Below, one piece after another: positions 22,041 to 34,366 of a stretch of 64,000 nt of DNA. The stretch's first letter is position 1. The number at the start of each line of letters is the position of its first letter. The stretch is from positions 25,142,562 to 25,206,561 of the forward strand of contig NC_091172.1 in NCBI RefSeq assembly GCF_040958095.1, in the 5' to 3' direction. The notes below the pieces were generated by a model, which made no database searches, was not told where the DNA came from, and worked only from the letters and a program-made list of their open reading frames with translations. Source of the stretch: Procambarus clarkii. Taxonomy: Eukaryota > Arthropoda > Malacostraca > Decapoda > Cambaridae. A program made the translations under genes and the position numbers.

Positions 22041-22115
22041 CTCTTGGAACCCGCCTTTCCAACCGACGGTTGTTTAATGTAACGACTCCTGACCTATTTT
22101 TCTCTACCATATTTA
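21985..22115 (-). mobile_element. (TA)n followed by a short LINE fragment
   Basis: TA repeats at 21985-22039 abut about 75 bp whose minus strand matches the LINE relic at 10255-10330 (aaccgtcggttggaaaggcg-type sequence). Confidence 0.6.
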
Positions 22116-22760
22116 CTAGGCCGACTATTGAGCATCCCCCAGGATGAAACCCACCACAGGTGTCTAACTCCCGGGCATATATTTAATCCTTGGTGAACAG
22201 AAGCATCAGATGAAAAGAAACAATCCCCAAACGCTTCTATTCTGCCAAGCATGTCGAACAAGCGAATCGTGGTTGTGAACCAACTACTTGGTCTTGTTAG
22301 AGCATTTACACTGTGGTGGTCTTCCCCCCCCCTCAAATATACTAATTTTTTCAGAATTTATATATAGTATTTAAATATATAAACATAATTAAGTCAACCA
22401 TATAAAACCTTGTGTTGGTAACATTCATTTCATAAACAAAATTGTGGTGTAATTAGCGGCCAAATTTGAGCCAGAGAAATTACCTGGTAAGTGGCGGAGA
22501 GAGAGACAGAGAGAGAGAAAGAAATAGAAAGGAGAAAGAGAAACAGGGAGAGAGGGATATAGAGGAAAGGGAAAGACAATCAAACACATACAACACTCAT
22601 ACACACACACACGCACACAGACACGACACACACGCACACAGACACGACACACATCGGCCAGTTCCTTTGATTTGCCACAACGTACAAAATACAAAGTGTT
22701 AACCTAACCAAAAACAAAAAAACGCACGAACCCAAGAAACCCACCTAACGTAGCCTAAAG
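22116..22760. other. Unassigned intronic sequence with simple repeats
   Basis: Includes a GA-rich tract (22493-22575) and a CA-rich tract (22600-22655). Nothing else is recognised. Confidence 0.45.
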
Positions 22761-23050
22761 ATTTTTTTTTTTTTTTTTTTGATATATATACAAGAGTTGC
22801 TACATTCTTGTACAGCCACTAGTACGCGTAGCGTTTCGGGCAAGTCCTTAATCCTATGGTCCCTGGAATACGATCCCCTGAAGCGAAGAATGGTTTTTTC
22901 ATCCAAGTACACATTTTACTGTTGCGTTAAACAGAGGCTACAGTTAAGGAATTGCTCCAAGTAAATCCTCCCCGGCCAGGATACGAACCCATGACATAGC
23001 GCTCGCGGAACGCCAGGCGAGTGTCTTACCACTACACCACGGAGACTGTA
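22761..23050 (-). mobile_element. tRNA-derived SINE, family 3, with poly(A)
   Basis: Read on the minus strand: the tRNA-like head at about 23046-22965 has an A box (tggtgtagtggtaagacac) and a B box (gggttcgtatcc). The SINE body follows, then a 20-base A run (T run at 22761-22780 on plus). The poly(A) at the end away from the head supports retroposition. Confidence 0.85.
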
Positions 23051-23310
23051 TGTATATTAAACGATGATATTCCTCAGCTTCTACTTTTCATAGTACCTTA
23101 GTATATATATATATGTACTCTGGGGGGATCACAACGTACAAAATGAGACGTATTACTTGAGTAGGACAGGTTAAATACAGACACATATAGAAGTATGCAA
23201 TACAGCACTATCTTGCGCCAACAGCTGCCATGTAATTACGCGGAACCTAAATTTTACCACAAATCAAATTACGAAAAAGTTAGACTATGTGAATTTGTCT
23301 TGATAACATT
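23051..23310. other. No recognisable feature
   Basis: Short intronic spacer with a (TA)n patch at 23101-23115. Confidence 0.4.
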
Positions 23311-23315
23311 TTGTA

Positions 23316-23785
23316 GTGGTGGTTACTGAACACCCTGACTGTTGTGTGGTGGTACTGAACACCCTGACTGTTGTGTGGTGGTACTGAACACCCTGACTGT
23401 TGTGTGGTGGTACTGAACACCCTGTCTGTTGTGTGGTGGTACTGAACACCCTGACTGTTGTGTGGTGGTTACTGAACACCTTGACTGTTGTGTGGTGGTA
23501 CTGAACACCCTGACTGTTGTGTGGTGGTTACTGAACACCTTGACTGTTGTGTGGTGGTACTGAACACCCTGACTGTTGTGTGGTGATACTGAACACCTTG
23601 ACTGTTGTGTGGTGATACTGAACACCCTGACTGTTGTGTGGTGATACTGAACACCCTGACTGTTGTGTGGTGATACTGAACACCTTGACTGTTGTGTGGT
23701 GATACTGTACACCCTGACTGTTGTGTGGTGATACTGAACACCTTGACTGTTGTGTGGTGATACTGTACACCCTGACTGTTGTGGG
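23316..23785. repeat. 29-bp minisatellite, about 16 copies
   Basis: Unit core actgaacaccctgactgttg then tgtggtgat/gtggtt. Variants ggtact and gatact separate into left and right blocks. Confidence 0.95.
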
Positions 23786-24094
23786 TTGCATGCTGGCGAA
23801 GGTTAGCAGTTCGACCTAAGAGGGGGACTTCGAGATCATCCTAAGCACATGCTGTCTATCTCTGACAAGGGAACTATTATTATACGCTTCGCATTCCACA
23901 GTCCTTTGCCAGACCAGTGACCCTGGTTCAATGGGCCGGGCAAGTCCAATGCGACTTCAGGCTTGTCCATTCAACTCTAAATGCCTTCGGACCAGGGTAG
24001 TTTACACTTGTTTATTTGTTTAATTAGAAGTTTTAAACCACAAAATGGTGACCAGAATTAAGCAAAGTCGACTGGTAAGCAAATAACCGCGGCG

Positions 24095-24385
24095 ACATCC
24101 AACGTCTGTTTAACACTGGTGGGACGCGAACAAGGGGACACAGGTGGAGACTGAGTACCCACATGAGCCACAGAGACGTTAGAAGGAACTTTTTCAGTGT
24201 CAGAGTAGTTAACGGAAGGAATGCATTAGGCAGTGATGTGGTGGAGGCTGACTCCATACACAGTTTCAAGTGTAGATATGATAGAGCCCAATAGGCTCAG
24301 GAATCTGTACACCAGTTGATTGACAGTTGAGAGGCGGGACCAAAGAGCCAGAGCTCAACCCCCGCAAGCACAAATAGGGAAGTAA
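24095..24385 (+). mobile_element. LINE family A 3' end
   Basis: Plus-strand copy of the C-terminal coding and tail region: NTGGTRTRGHRWRLSTHMSH, RDVRRNFFSVRVVN, DSIHSFKCRYDRAQ, then the cccccgcaagcacaaatagg tail. It is 5'-truncated, as expected for LINE insertions. Confidence 0.85.
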
Positions 24386-24559
24386 AGCCAAGTGTGGACA
24401 TGACACTTTCAAGTTAAGGTGTATTGCTGAGGACCGAACCCACGACCGCCGACCACCGAGTCGACTCACTAACAGATACTAAAAATTGTCATATTCAAAA
24501 CAAAAACAAAAGTTCCTAAAATAGCAGGAATTCTCTCTAAAATCCGAACTCACGGAGCT

Positions 24560-24965
24560 CTGGCTCTGTCTTGTTAAAACTTTATTATTCATTCATCTAT
24601 CCATGCCACCTACGGTATCTGTACCTGGGGATCTACAAACCAAAATTATTTTAAATCCATAATTACTCGTCATAAATCAGTAACTAGAACAATAACAAAC
24701 GGCACACACACTCTCAAGCGTCTACTGTATTTATAAAACGCTTATAAAACTCCGCAATACTAATCCCGACCTCAAGTGCTTCCTTGAGCACTGTAACAGA
24801 ACCCATGGGCACCACACGAGGAACAAATATCCAGGTTATACTCCAAGAGAAGGATTCAACCTAACCAGAAATGCAGTGTAAATTAAGGGTCCCAAAAAGT
24901 GGAATGACCTCTCAAATAAGATTAAAAGCTGTACTACTCTCAATCATTAAAAAAAGACACCAAAA
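24560..24965 (+). mobile_element. LINE relic, different clade
   Basis: Broken reading contains YYSFIHPCH-like, TRHKSVTRTITNGTHTLK-like and finally GPKKWNDLSNKIKSCTTLNH, the W-N-xL-P-like end seen in many LINE RTs. It resembles none of the other families in the window closely. Confidence 0.55.
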
Positions 24966-25361
24966 AGTATCAAACATCATGTAACAAATTTCACTTACAT
25001 TTCCTCATCCCAAATGTCAATATTGTGTTTTGCTGCTATTGTAAATATTTAATATTGTTCCGATGATAACACTACAGATTATATAATGTAGTAGCCTATG
25101 CTTATTTATCATCAAGTCATTAAGTATCACCTTTATTTGGTATATTATTTGTTAAACTTCTTGTTCATCTCACATGTGTTAGCTTACTGCTCATTTATTA
25201 AGACATGCTTACCCCTTTATACTTATACAGATTTGTACCTAAATGATTCTAAGATTTGCCCGAAACGCCTTGCGAAATTGGCTTTATTTAATATGCAATC
25301 CTTATACCTTCAAATATACCCTTGTATTATATTCTTACATTTGCATGTGTTATGCATAAAA

Positions 25362-25394
<33 letters not shown>

Positions 25395-26320
25395 GTAGTC
25401 TGTGCCTTTCTGCCTTAACACTTAAATTCTGTACATCACATGCTAAATTTCTGGAACAATCTACGTAAGTCAGCTTACGTCCCGTTCAGTATTAGTGTTT
25501 ACCCATTAAACATATGAATAATTTGACTGAATTATTTCATGTCCGAAACGCCTTGCATATTAGTTATTTTATTAAATGTACATACTCTGTAGTAATCAAT
25601 TAACCACTATCATAATTTTCTTTATATTTTTTTGTAAATCATTATTATTATTATAATAACTTAGGTCTAGTTTGGTATTGGGCTTTATGACTATTAACTT
25701 GTGGAGGGTCTAATTATTAAGGCCACCACAAGTATTTACTGAGCAACCAGCAAGTATACTTTAGTTCTGGGTATAATCCCGACCTAAAGTAAACTCTGGT
25801 GATATACACCGAGACGGGAGGGGGGGCGCCGCTCTGTGCATTTATCCGTGTCCTATAAACCAGGACCACAGAGACGGCACGCAATCCATAATACAATGAA
25901 GAGACGTCCAAAACCAGAGCACAATACGTAATGGATGTTTTATGGAATCTTGTATATTTTATGGGGCCATGGATATTTTACCGGCTGGCACCAGGAGAGT
26001 AGGACCTATTACAGCGGCGTCTGCTATAATCGGTTAGCACGTCTGTCATTCGAAGCAGAAGTAGGCCTACCAGCGACGTTGTGCACAGAAATAGCCGCGC
26101 CTTGGCGAACGTCAACAATTACTAGAACACGGAGCCGCATCCTCGAACGTATACTAACCTAAAATATCCAACAAGATAATTTCGGTCTGAAAACTTACAC
26201 GATATTATAGAACAAAAATATTTATAGTCGAGGCGCTGACCGGTTAAAACAGCTGCACGCTAATACCTCGCGGTGAGACCACAAGCTAATAAGCACAATA
26301 TAAAATGACAGTACAAAATG
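24966..26320. other. Intronic sequence, no recognised gene
   Basis: Holds an (ATT)n tract at 25363-25393 and a duplicated cgaaacgccttgc motif (25260, 25547). It may be LINE 3' sequence in part; nothing firm can be said. Confidence 0.4.
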
Positions 26321-26369
26321 TTTTCTAGTGTTCTACACACTGTTTCGTGACAAAGATAGATGTCCTTAC

Positions 26370-26444
26370 CTTGAAGAAAACCGGGACGCCGTCCGACTCC
26401 TTCTTGATGGACATGGTCACCTTGAAGTTGGTGTCGCAATCCAT
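26370..26444 (-). CDS. CNRIP1: CNRIP1-like protein, first coding exon
   Basis: The minus-strand exon starts at the ATG at 26444 and ends at a GTAAGG donor (26364-26369). It encodes the 25-residue N-terminus MDCDTNFKVTMSIKKESDGV then PVFFK, phase 0. In vertebrate CNRIP1 the equivalent start (about 27 residues ending GPVFYK) precedes VDGQRF; here exon 2 begins VDGNRF after a 22464-bp intron. The ATG was chosen because it puts the protein start at the family position; an upstream in-frame ATG at 26720 would add a low-complexity RRG/KTG stretch with no family counterpart. An internal methionine (residue 11) is a weaker alternative. The match rests on a short sequence, but agreement across both exons and the splice phase is good. 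Confidence 0.8.
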
Positions 26445-27530
26445 CCTGGACACTGAGAACCGAACTCTTTTCTTGCCGTCGCCGCAGCTCCTCCGCCTAC
26501 GTTCACTGCCTGTGATGATGGACCCCCTCCTGGTCGCTACCACCCCCTCGCACACGTAGGGTGATAACACTTCCCGTTCTCTCTCAGTCACCCCCTCGCC
26601 CGTTTTCTGTGTTACCCCTTTTCTCGTTTTCTGTGATTCCCCGCCCCTGATTTGGTCAATACTACCATCCGACTTCTCTACGTCTCCTGCCTCTACCTGT
26701 TGACCTCTGAGCGAAAACACGTCTCTAATATTAGTTGCTCAAGTGTGCAGATGGTCTTTGCACACACGTACACCGGTCAGCAACAAATGGGCGAAGCAAC
26801 ACACACGTCAAATTAAATGTTCAATCCTGGAAACACCTGATAAGTAATGCACGGACAAACTAGCATTCAATCTTATCTTCATCGGTGAATTTCAACACAA
26901 AATATCCAGCATTGAAGTCCAGTTTCCTGCTTTAAAACTTTACTCAAAGGTTTACCCACAGGTGACACGGATGTAATTAAAGATCTCGTTGCGAACTTAC
27001 TTGTCAAAGTACAATATTCTAGCTAATTCTAGTTCAATTTGAGGCCTCCGATGATAAGTCGATGCATAAAACGTCTAAGAACCTAATATCGATGCAATCC
27101 CTTTTTATTTCATTAAGCAAACAGCAGCATCTCCTACAGAGTCTAAAACATCTGCGGTGAAACGGATATAACAGAAACTGGGACTTGAGAAATGACAGGT
27201 ATGGAGGTACCTGAAGTGGGTCTTCACACAGGCACCCAGCGACCCGGTCCTGGGCAGGTGAAGGCGCGGGAGAGGGCGTGGGAGGGGCGAGGTGTGGAGG
27301 GCGTGGGAGGCAGGTGGAGGTGGTGGGGGGCGCGTGGTGTGGCGTGCGAGGAAGGAGAGCGCCAGGGCCTGACTGGCTCTCAGCGGTGCCACACACTAAC
27401 TCCGGAACACCGCTGGCGCACGTGGCCTCCCCCTCACGCACGCGCCACGCACCCGCTAAATACACGCAAGCACGAACGCCCGCAAGAGAAGAGCCGTCAT
27501 TAACAATACAATCTCCTCAAGGAGTCCCAC
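26445..27530 (-). promoter_or_regulatory. Probable CNRIP1-like 5' UTR and GC-rich upstream region
   Basis: Immediately upstream (minus strand) of exon 1 is a C-rich stretch, and 27200-27470 is markedly rich in G+C and CpG compared with the AT-rich surroundings, as expected near an animal promoter. No TATA box or transcription start can be placed with confidence. Frames on both strands in the GC-rich block are composition artefacts. Confidence 0.35.
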
Positions 27531-28119
27531 TGACTCCTGGAAAACAATTTTGAAGAAAAATATCTTTGCTGCTTTACCTATATGTTTGCAGCACTGCCAA
27601 GGCCACCCACCTCATGTCGATATGTTCCACACACAATATTGGTAAAGGAAATTCAAACTCGTGAAGTCCCCGATAGAATACTAGAATGGTTAGAAATTGT
27701 AGCTGGGGACACGATAAAGCGTTTTCTTGGGGATTGGAATATGGCTGTAAAAACATTATTTCAAATACAATATCGTAGATCAAAATTAAAACCTATTGGT
27801 GAATTTATCCTCTCCCCCCCCCCAACCCCCCTCACTTCCCTTAATGTTCCTTTAACTTTGTTTGATTTTATTATGCTTGTGGGATAAGGCACACTATTAG
27901 GCTGTTAGGTTAAATTGGGTTATTGTGGCAATTCTATTGCAATGGCATACAACTTGACAGTTTCATGAAACTTGGCAAAGTATCGTACGTATCAAAATAT
28001 CATTTCATCAGGCATGTCTTTTCTTTTTTTCTTTTTTTAAATCGTGCTCTCTCAGTTACAAATTAAGTTAATGATCCTGTCCAAATGTTCCATTATTCTC
28101 TTCGTGATTATTTTCTCCA
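27531..28119. other. No recognisable feature
   Basis: AT-rich sequence without similarity that I recognise. Confidence 0.4.
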
Positions 28120-28365
28120 GGACAAATTAGTGACATGTAAACAACTCGTCGTCTCACATAATACACCGCATGTTTATATCAAAACCCAGAGTGGATAAAT
28201 AAAGGGGTAATGTTAATCATAGCGGCTAGCGAACATTCACATTTTCTATTCTTGGACGATAGGTTAGGTTAGGCTAGGATAGGTTTGATTAGGGTAGGTT
28301 CGATAATATTAATACACCATTTTCTGTCCGTTTCAGGAAACTTAAGAGGACGGGCTGGATATGTA
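28120..28365 (+). repeat. Dispersed repeat, paired with 37880-38105
   Basis: Shares an ordered set of blocks with the second copy: acaactcgtcgtctcacata/cacaacgtgtcccctagaa, aatcatagcggctagcgaac, attcacattttctat, a TTAGG-like stretch, then acaccattttctgtccgttt and gaggacgggct. Copies are strongly diverged. Probably an old transposon; class not clear. Confidence 0.6.
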
Positions 28366-29165
28366 GATCAAGACATCTGTCTATTATGCTTATTTAGGGA
28401 ATCACGATCGCAATTCCCGGAAGTCGGAACTCTTTATTTGCATTCTTCTCTTTATATATATCTATCCTTCTTTCAAATATTCGGAATTCATATTTTATTA
28501 TATTGTTCCTAGACTGCCTAATTTTGTGATTTTCCATGCTGAAGCTAGTCATATTTCACTCGATCTGCCATCCAAAAATTATATTGCCTACAGCGACTGT
28601 AGGTAGATGGACTGTACAAAATATAGACTGCTGCACTCAACAAAAAATATTTTTAAAGCTTAACAAAATTTAACCAAAACAACAAAATTTAAATTGTCCT
28701 AGGCTCAGTAGCCTATTGTATGTATTACACCAAAGACTGTAAATGTTAGGCATAAGACAGGTTAGATTTATGGTAAGCTGGTTCTACTTTTTGTTATACC
28801 ATTTAGACTTGCAATAATACAAAACGGGGACGTATTTGGGCGCAACATTTCATCCATAGTTGCTGTAGGTATAATAATATTTGGAGAGATGTATTGGTTT
28901 GCTTTCAGCTCATCCTGACAGTAGCCTAGTCCATATGAGCCGTTCTCCTCCGACACCTTTCCCAGTACTAACTAGTTTTGTATTGGCATATATTAATGGT
29001 CAGAGAACTCCTTATTGTGGAATGAACCAATGCACCGACTTCTACACCTCGCCAACGTTTCTTTATATAGGAGCAGCCGTTTCCTGATGACAAGCCACTC
29101 TGCTACCCAAGCCCATACCCGTAGCCTATGGCGTATGTTTGTGAGACTTGCTCCGAGTATTTTAA
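28366..29165. other. No recognisable feature
   Basis: Intergenic sequence, AT-rich. Confidence 0.4.
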
Positions 29166-29167
29166 AA

Positions 29168-29371
29168 CAAAAATTCTGAAATGCTGTGAGTGATTAGCGG
29201 CCGTATAAAACAAATTTAAAGCTGTAGCATGTACTTAATGTATGTAATGTAGAATTTTGTAGAAATTAACATAAATTCTGAAATGCTGTGAGTGATTAGC
29301 GGCCTTATAAAACAAATTTAAAGCTGTACCATGTACGTAATGTAATGTATAATTTTGTAGAAATTAACATA
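29168..29371 (+). repeat. About 100-bp tandem duplication
   Basis: The block beginning aaattctgaaatgctgtgag and ending gtagaaattaacat occurs twice in succession with a few differences, followed by an (AAT)n/(ATT)n patch. Confidence 0.9.
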
Positions 29372-29940
29372 ATAATAATAATAATTATTATTATTATTGA
29401 TTATTAGGATATCTTGTGGAATTTACGCATCTTATTCGTCACAACATTGACCTTGGCAAATTATAGTGGAACATTGTCATGACAAAAAATATGGAATCTT
29501 TCACAATTTACGCGCTTCTTTACCAAACAAGGTAATTAGGAGAGAGAGAAATTACGAAAGGGAAAAAAAAGTGTGAAAATGAAAAGGAGTGAAAGAGAAA
29601 GTAAGTGTGTGTGAGAGAGCAAGTGAGACAAGACAGAAAAACTGTGGGAAAGTGAGAGAAAAAGGTTAAACTAAGATTACAAAAAAAATAGTGAAAAGAG
29701 AGAAGATGAGAGAGAGAGAGAGAGAGAGCATCAGGTAAAACGAAGGAACAATATTTGATATAACAGTGAAATCAATTGTTACAGAAAAGCACTGCTTCCT
29801 GCGAGCAACCTGTCCTCTCCTTGATCTGATCTATCCGGATATAACTATTAACATTATTTAAAGCTAAACAGTAAAATATAACAGCACTTGTGTTAACCTA
29901 ACCCGTCTTTTTCCTCTCCGTCCACCATCATTTCCACAAT
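29372..29940. other. Intergenic sequence, GA-rich in the middle
   Basis: Purine-rich stretch at 29535-29730 including a short (GA)n. No gene is seen. Confidence 0.45.
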
Positions 29941-29941
29941 A

Positions 29942-30160
29942 ATTCATTTCCGGCCAACTACTTGGGCTGGACGGTAGAGCGACGGTCTCCCTTCATGCTG
30001 GTCGGCGTTCAATCCCCGACCGTGCAAGTGGTTGGGCACTATTCCTTCCCCCGTCCCATCCCAAATCTTCATCCTGACCCCTTCCAAGTGCTACATAGTC
30101 GTAATGGCTTGACCGTGCTAATTCCCTTCCCTTCCCCCAGATTCATTTCCACACTAAAAC
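29942..30160 (+). mobile_element. tRNA-derived SINE, family 4
   Basis: Head with A box tggacggtagagcgacgg and B box cgttcaatccc, followed by a body containing atcctgaccccttccaagtg. A second copy is at 53516-53705 in a U2SURP intron. The head-body structure repeated in both copies is typical of a SINE. Confidence 0.85.
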
Positions 30161-31555
30161 TAACATTTTAAATTCATATGTTTATCTACTTTGCGTTAGT
30201 TTGTGAGACTCAGAGCAAGTGTGCTTTAATTTGGTTAGGTTCGCATGAAGGCTTATTCAGTGACGTTTACTTTCAGTGATTGTTTCCAAATATATTTTTG
30301 ATGACCAGAAGTGACTATATTTTCAAACATGAACGTAGAAGAAAGGTCTAATGGCGTAATTAGCGTAAGCGCTAGTTAACCCTTCCAGCATGCACAATCA
30401 TATAGATGTGATATATTAGTTTCATACAGTAAGTAATCAACTACACATCTATTGTGCATTCATAATTGTATCCCATATTACATGAGATCACAAATCGAGG
30501 AAGGAGACGCATTATAATCCGGATACAACACATGAGTGGCCGTGTGTACCTAACCTTGGGACTAAACCCGGCCCTCAACCGGACTTCCTGTCAAATAATA
30601 TAACAAATTATGCAGCTCTTAATTGGTCCTACCGACATTACTAATCCCTCCCTACAATATTCATCAATAAACAATGTAATAATCATCAATACTTATACCA
30701 GTATAGGAAACTTGCCTTGTTACCGCGAGACGCAATTCCAAATTCGTTTACATTAGTTAAGTTCGTTCACATCCGGATTAGGAATCCCGCGCCAAGGAGA
30801 AATGATCCATGTGGGAAGTATTAACAAACACGGAAATGCTGGTGAACTGATTACAAAACTGTATATATATAATGGTCCAAGAAACCACTATAGTTCTGTA
30901 TTCCGCCGTGGACCCGTCAACACACATCGATCTCCACCGCGGGGAAGGTGAGACGAAATTAATTTATCAAGTGCAGCAGTTGGCGAGCTGTACTGCGCAG
31001 GCGCAACCAAAGTTCCCGCGAAATAATGATTTCATTTAGTAATATTGTAATTATATACACAGATGAAACTGAACATTCGATAAATTTAGTCTAATACGGC
31101 TGGATTATTTTTGTAGACGGTTCACACAACGTTCGTACCACAGCATTGCTCATAATCAATGTTATAGAGGAATTTACCAAGTTTCATCTTAATGACAATT
31201 ATGTGTTTAAATGTAATGTACCATATATTTGTCGAGTTACACTGAAGAATCTGGGACTCTTCATGTTTAGATATACTAAATTATTACTGAATATTTTGCA
31301 ATTAGGTTTTGTCTAGAAATGAATTATTTTAGTACGCAGATAAACGTGTTAGATTCGAAAGGTCCATGGGCGACATTATTAAGCTCCAGCCCATTCTCAG
31401 GCTATGCTCGTCAAAAGTGCAGCAGAGCCCATTCAAAAATTTAATCAACAAAGGCCAAAAGTTAATACATGTAACCACCGATTTCCCGGATTATGTTACT
31501 TATCCTCAGGCAAGGCTCGTTAAAGCGGCAGCCTTCCCTCAAGAGAGGTTCATCA
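30161..31555. other. Intergenic sequence, no recognised gene
   Basis: Includes a modestly GC-richer stretch at 30900-31030. No coding similarity is seen. Confidence 0.4.
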
Positions 31556-31559
31556 GTTG

Positions 31560-32525
31560 GTGATTATTTATATTTTAGTTCGTGGGTGAAGCCTTAACAG
31601 CAACCCGTCCTCGGACCAAGTCCATTCCATCCAACGGTCGACCCCAAAGACGCATTCATCAATTTTAACATGCTGTTCATTCAAAACAGGAATTTTATCA
31701 AATATAAATTAATATTATTTTATATTAGCATATTGTACATATTTAGGCACTGGTTAAGTTAGGCTAGGTGTTTAGGTTCTGTTGGCGATTATTTGCACTT
31801 GTAGTACGTGGGTGGAGCATTTCAACCCGTCCTCTACTTAAGTCCATTACATCCAGCGTCATCAAATGTGAGTCGTGTGTAAAGTTTGTTTCATTCATAA
31901 ACAGGGAGTGTGACGGTTGGATTAACGAGTATATGGCATTTGTTGATTCAGCCCGTCCTCATCAACATATTTCAAATGCTCGTTAATCTAGCCACTAAAC
32001 CCTTTTTTATGAATGAAAAAGGGTTTACACACGACTCACAACTGATTTCGTTCGAACACTTCCGGAACAAGTGCTTCACTGACGAATTTTGTTCGAACCA
32101 CAACGCTGTAAATGCTTCACCCACGTACTACAAATACAAATAATCGCCAACAGAACCTAAACACCTAACATAACCTAACCTATGCCTATTTATACACAAT
32201 ATCCTAATATATTATAATATTAATTTATACTTGAGAAAATTCCCGTTTTGAATGAACAGCATGTTAAAATTTATGAATGCGTCTGTGGGGTTGACCGCTG
32301 AATGTAATGGACTTGAGTCGAGGGCGGGTTGAATAATCACCAACAAAACCTAAACACCTAATCTAACCTAACTAATGCCTAAATATGCCCAATATGCTAA
32401 TATATAATAATATTAATTTATATTTTTGAACATTCCCGTTTTGAATAAACAACACGTTAAAATTTATGAATGCGATTTTGGGATCGACCGCTGGATGGAA
32501 TGGACTTGATCTGAGGACATTGCGG
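31560..32525. mobile_element. Large inverted-repeat (foldback/MITE-like) element with duplicated right arm
   Basis: The left arm (about 31600-31830) contains ccattccatccaacggtcga, acatgctgttcattcaaaac, a TAAATTAATATTATT segment and taggtgtttaggttctgttg. The complement of this order appears twice on the right, at about 32150-32335 and 32335-32520. Inner arms also pair around 31790-31815 and 32105-32145 (gtagtacgtgggtg and its complement). No transposase is seen; the flanking target duplication is unclear. Confidence 0.75.
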
Positions 32526-32639
32526 GCCACTTGTCGCCTGTCTCTTTCAACTCTTCCCTGATAGTGTTCTAATATTTTTCCTGTCTCTAATGTTTTTCAC
32601 TGTTATGTTTACCCTTTTTGACACTATTTCAAGTGGCCG

Positions 32640-33480
32640 CGGCGGGGACAAGAATACTGTAACTCGTGAACTCTCTCTGTATTCTTCTGTATTCTTTCTG
32701 ATAATATTTTCCAAATCTATTTTTAACTGTAGTGTTATCTGGGGCTTGGAGGGTAGGCTGCCGTATTGGTTTATTACTCTCTGGAAGAAGAATGTTTAAC
32801 TGTTGTCTGTTCTTTATATAAGTGAGGTCTCTGCATAGATACAATAGATAAGGAATTGTTGGCTGATTATTCCAAGAGGCTTTGTTCACAACTGCTCCAA
32901 CTTGTTGTGTTGCATGTTGGACAATCACGATAAGGTCCTTTTATTTTCTACCAATTGCAATTCAGCGCCGTCAATATGACCATTGTGATGCTCGGGGTTG
33001 AGTTCCACCTGCAGGGTCTGGCGTTGAGTAACTTTTACAAATATTTGTGCCACTGTTGAAATTCATTTTTGATCTTTTTGCACGAACGTAAAGGTTCTCT
33101 TCTCTTTTCACTTTACCATAAATCTTCGTGTCGTCTGCGAATTTTATGGTATGCTTAGAGATGTGGTCAACAATGTCACTGTAATAGATTATGAACAGGT
33201 AATTATAGATTATATAATTATATAGATTATATTACAGGTGTGAAATAGATTATGTTCTCAGAATTATTCCTTGACTCAAAAACATTATTTCAGTCGACTA
33301 CTACTCCATTTAGGACGACTGTCTTCTGTGGTTCCATCGTCGCCTCATCCATTCTAGTATTTTGAAAAAATAATTCCATCAATCAAGAATTTGTTCATGT
33401 GGTACTTTACGGAATGCCTTCAGGAAGTTAATGCCTACTATGGCACCTAACATTTCTTCGTCTGCAGTTTCAAGACATGA
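32640..33480 (-). mobile_element. LINE reverse transcriptase relic with FADD motif
   Basis: On the minus strand 33155-33121 reads TIKFADDTKIY, the catalytic motif C of LINE RTs. Upstream (higher coordinates) are broken RT-like segments, and lower coordinates show the LINE C-terminal region. Indels break the frame throughout. Confidence 0.65.
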
Positions 33481-33596
33481 GACTAAGTTTGTTAGTCAAG
33501 ATTTGTTATCAACAAATCGATGTTAAGTTGATGGCTTCCTTCAAAATTATTTTGAACTTGTAAATATGAAAATATAGACGTTAGTGCCTTTACAAT

Positions 33597-33700
33597 AATT
33601 CAAGTTCAAGTATGTTTATTGAGACAAGAAAGAAAATACATCTCAAATGGATAGAGTAGCTTAGGCTATTTCTAACCCCCTTCCCCCTTTACAATAATAC
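33597..33700 (+). repeat. Dispersed repeat, LINE/SINE-tail type
   Basis: Contains aagttcaagtatgtttattg and ggatagagtagcttaggcta, a block I associate with decapod repeats. No second copy is in this window. Confidence 0.4.
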
Positions 33701-33856
33701 AATTTGCGCACCAAAATTATTATAATATCCAGTGTACTTTTATGAAAGTAAGAAAATAAATATGTAAGTTCTGATGTTGTTGAAGACAGGGGCAACATTG
33801 AATTTGTCTTGAGGTCTAGGGATTTTGGACGGAATTCCGTCTACCGCCTGGGAATT

Positions 33857-34115
33857 GGGTGCTTGACAGCTGGGTGGACAGCGCTTCGGATTCGTAGTCC
33901 TGAGGTTCTGGGTTCGATCCCCGGTGGATGCGGAGACAAATGGGCAAAATGTTTCTTTCACCGTGATGCCCCTGTTACCTAGCAGTAAACAGGTACCTGG
34001 GAGTTAGACAGCTGTCACGGGCTGCTTCCTGAGTGTTGTGTAACAAAAAGGAGGCCTGGTCGAGGACCGGGCCGCGGGGACGCTAAGCCCCGAAATCATC
34101 TCAAGAAGATAACCT
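33857..34115 (+). mobile_element. tRNA-derived SINE, family 1
   Basis: The same head (tgggtggacagcgcttcgga, ttcgtag, ggttcgatccc) and body (acctagcagtaaacaggtac, ccccgaaatcatctcaagaa) as the copy at 8722. It lies about 250 bp upstream of the first C1q coding exon. Confidence 0.88.
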
Positions 34116-34129
34116 TCGAGGTTTTATAG

Positions 34130-34325
34130 TCTTTAAAAAGGGGAGACTTTTGCCAAGCCGCTGGATTCTTGTCCCCGTCGAGGCCACTGGAGATGGTGGC
34201 CCTCACTCTGAAACGATTCAGAGTTACAGCCCCGCTCCTGTGCCAGGTAAGTCCACTACGGGCTCACCATAGCCCGTGCTACTTGCAACGTTTTGTTCCG
34301 AGAAGCTGAATCTACAACAACGAAA
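34130..34325 (+). mobile_element. LINE family B 3' end
   Basis: Contains gtccccgtcgaggccactgg, agccccgctcctgtgccagg and ctcaccatagcccgtgctac. The matching upstream part of this family is present at 45640-46170 and on the minus strand at 40535-40990. It ends about 30 bp before the C1q splice acceptor. Confidence 0.75.
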
Positions 34326-34366
34326 TGATTGTTATAATGTTTTTGATATTTCAGTACGTACTGAGG

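Noticed and set aside
27034..27553. Four overlapping frames in the GC-rich block
   Set aside because: Both strands and several frames are open because of composition; no family match or splice structure.
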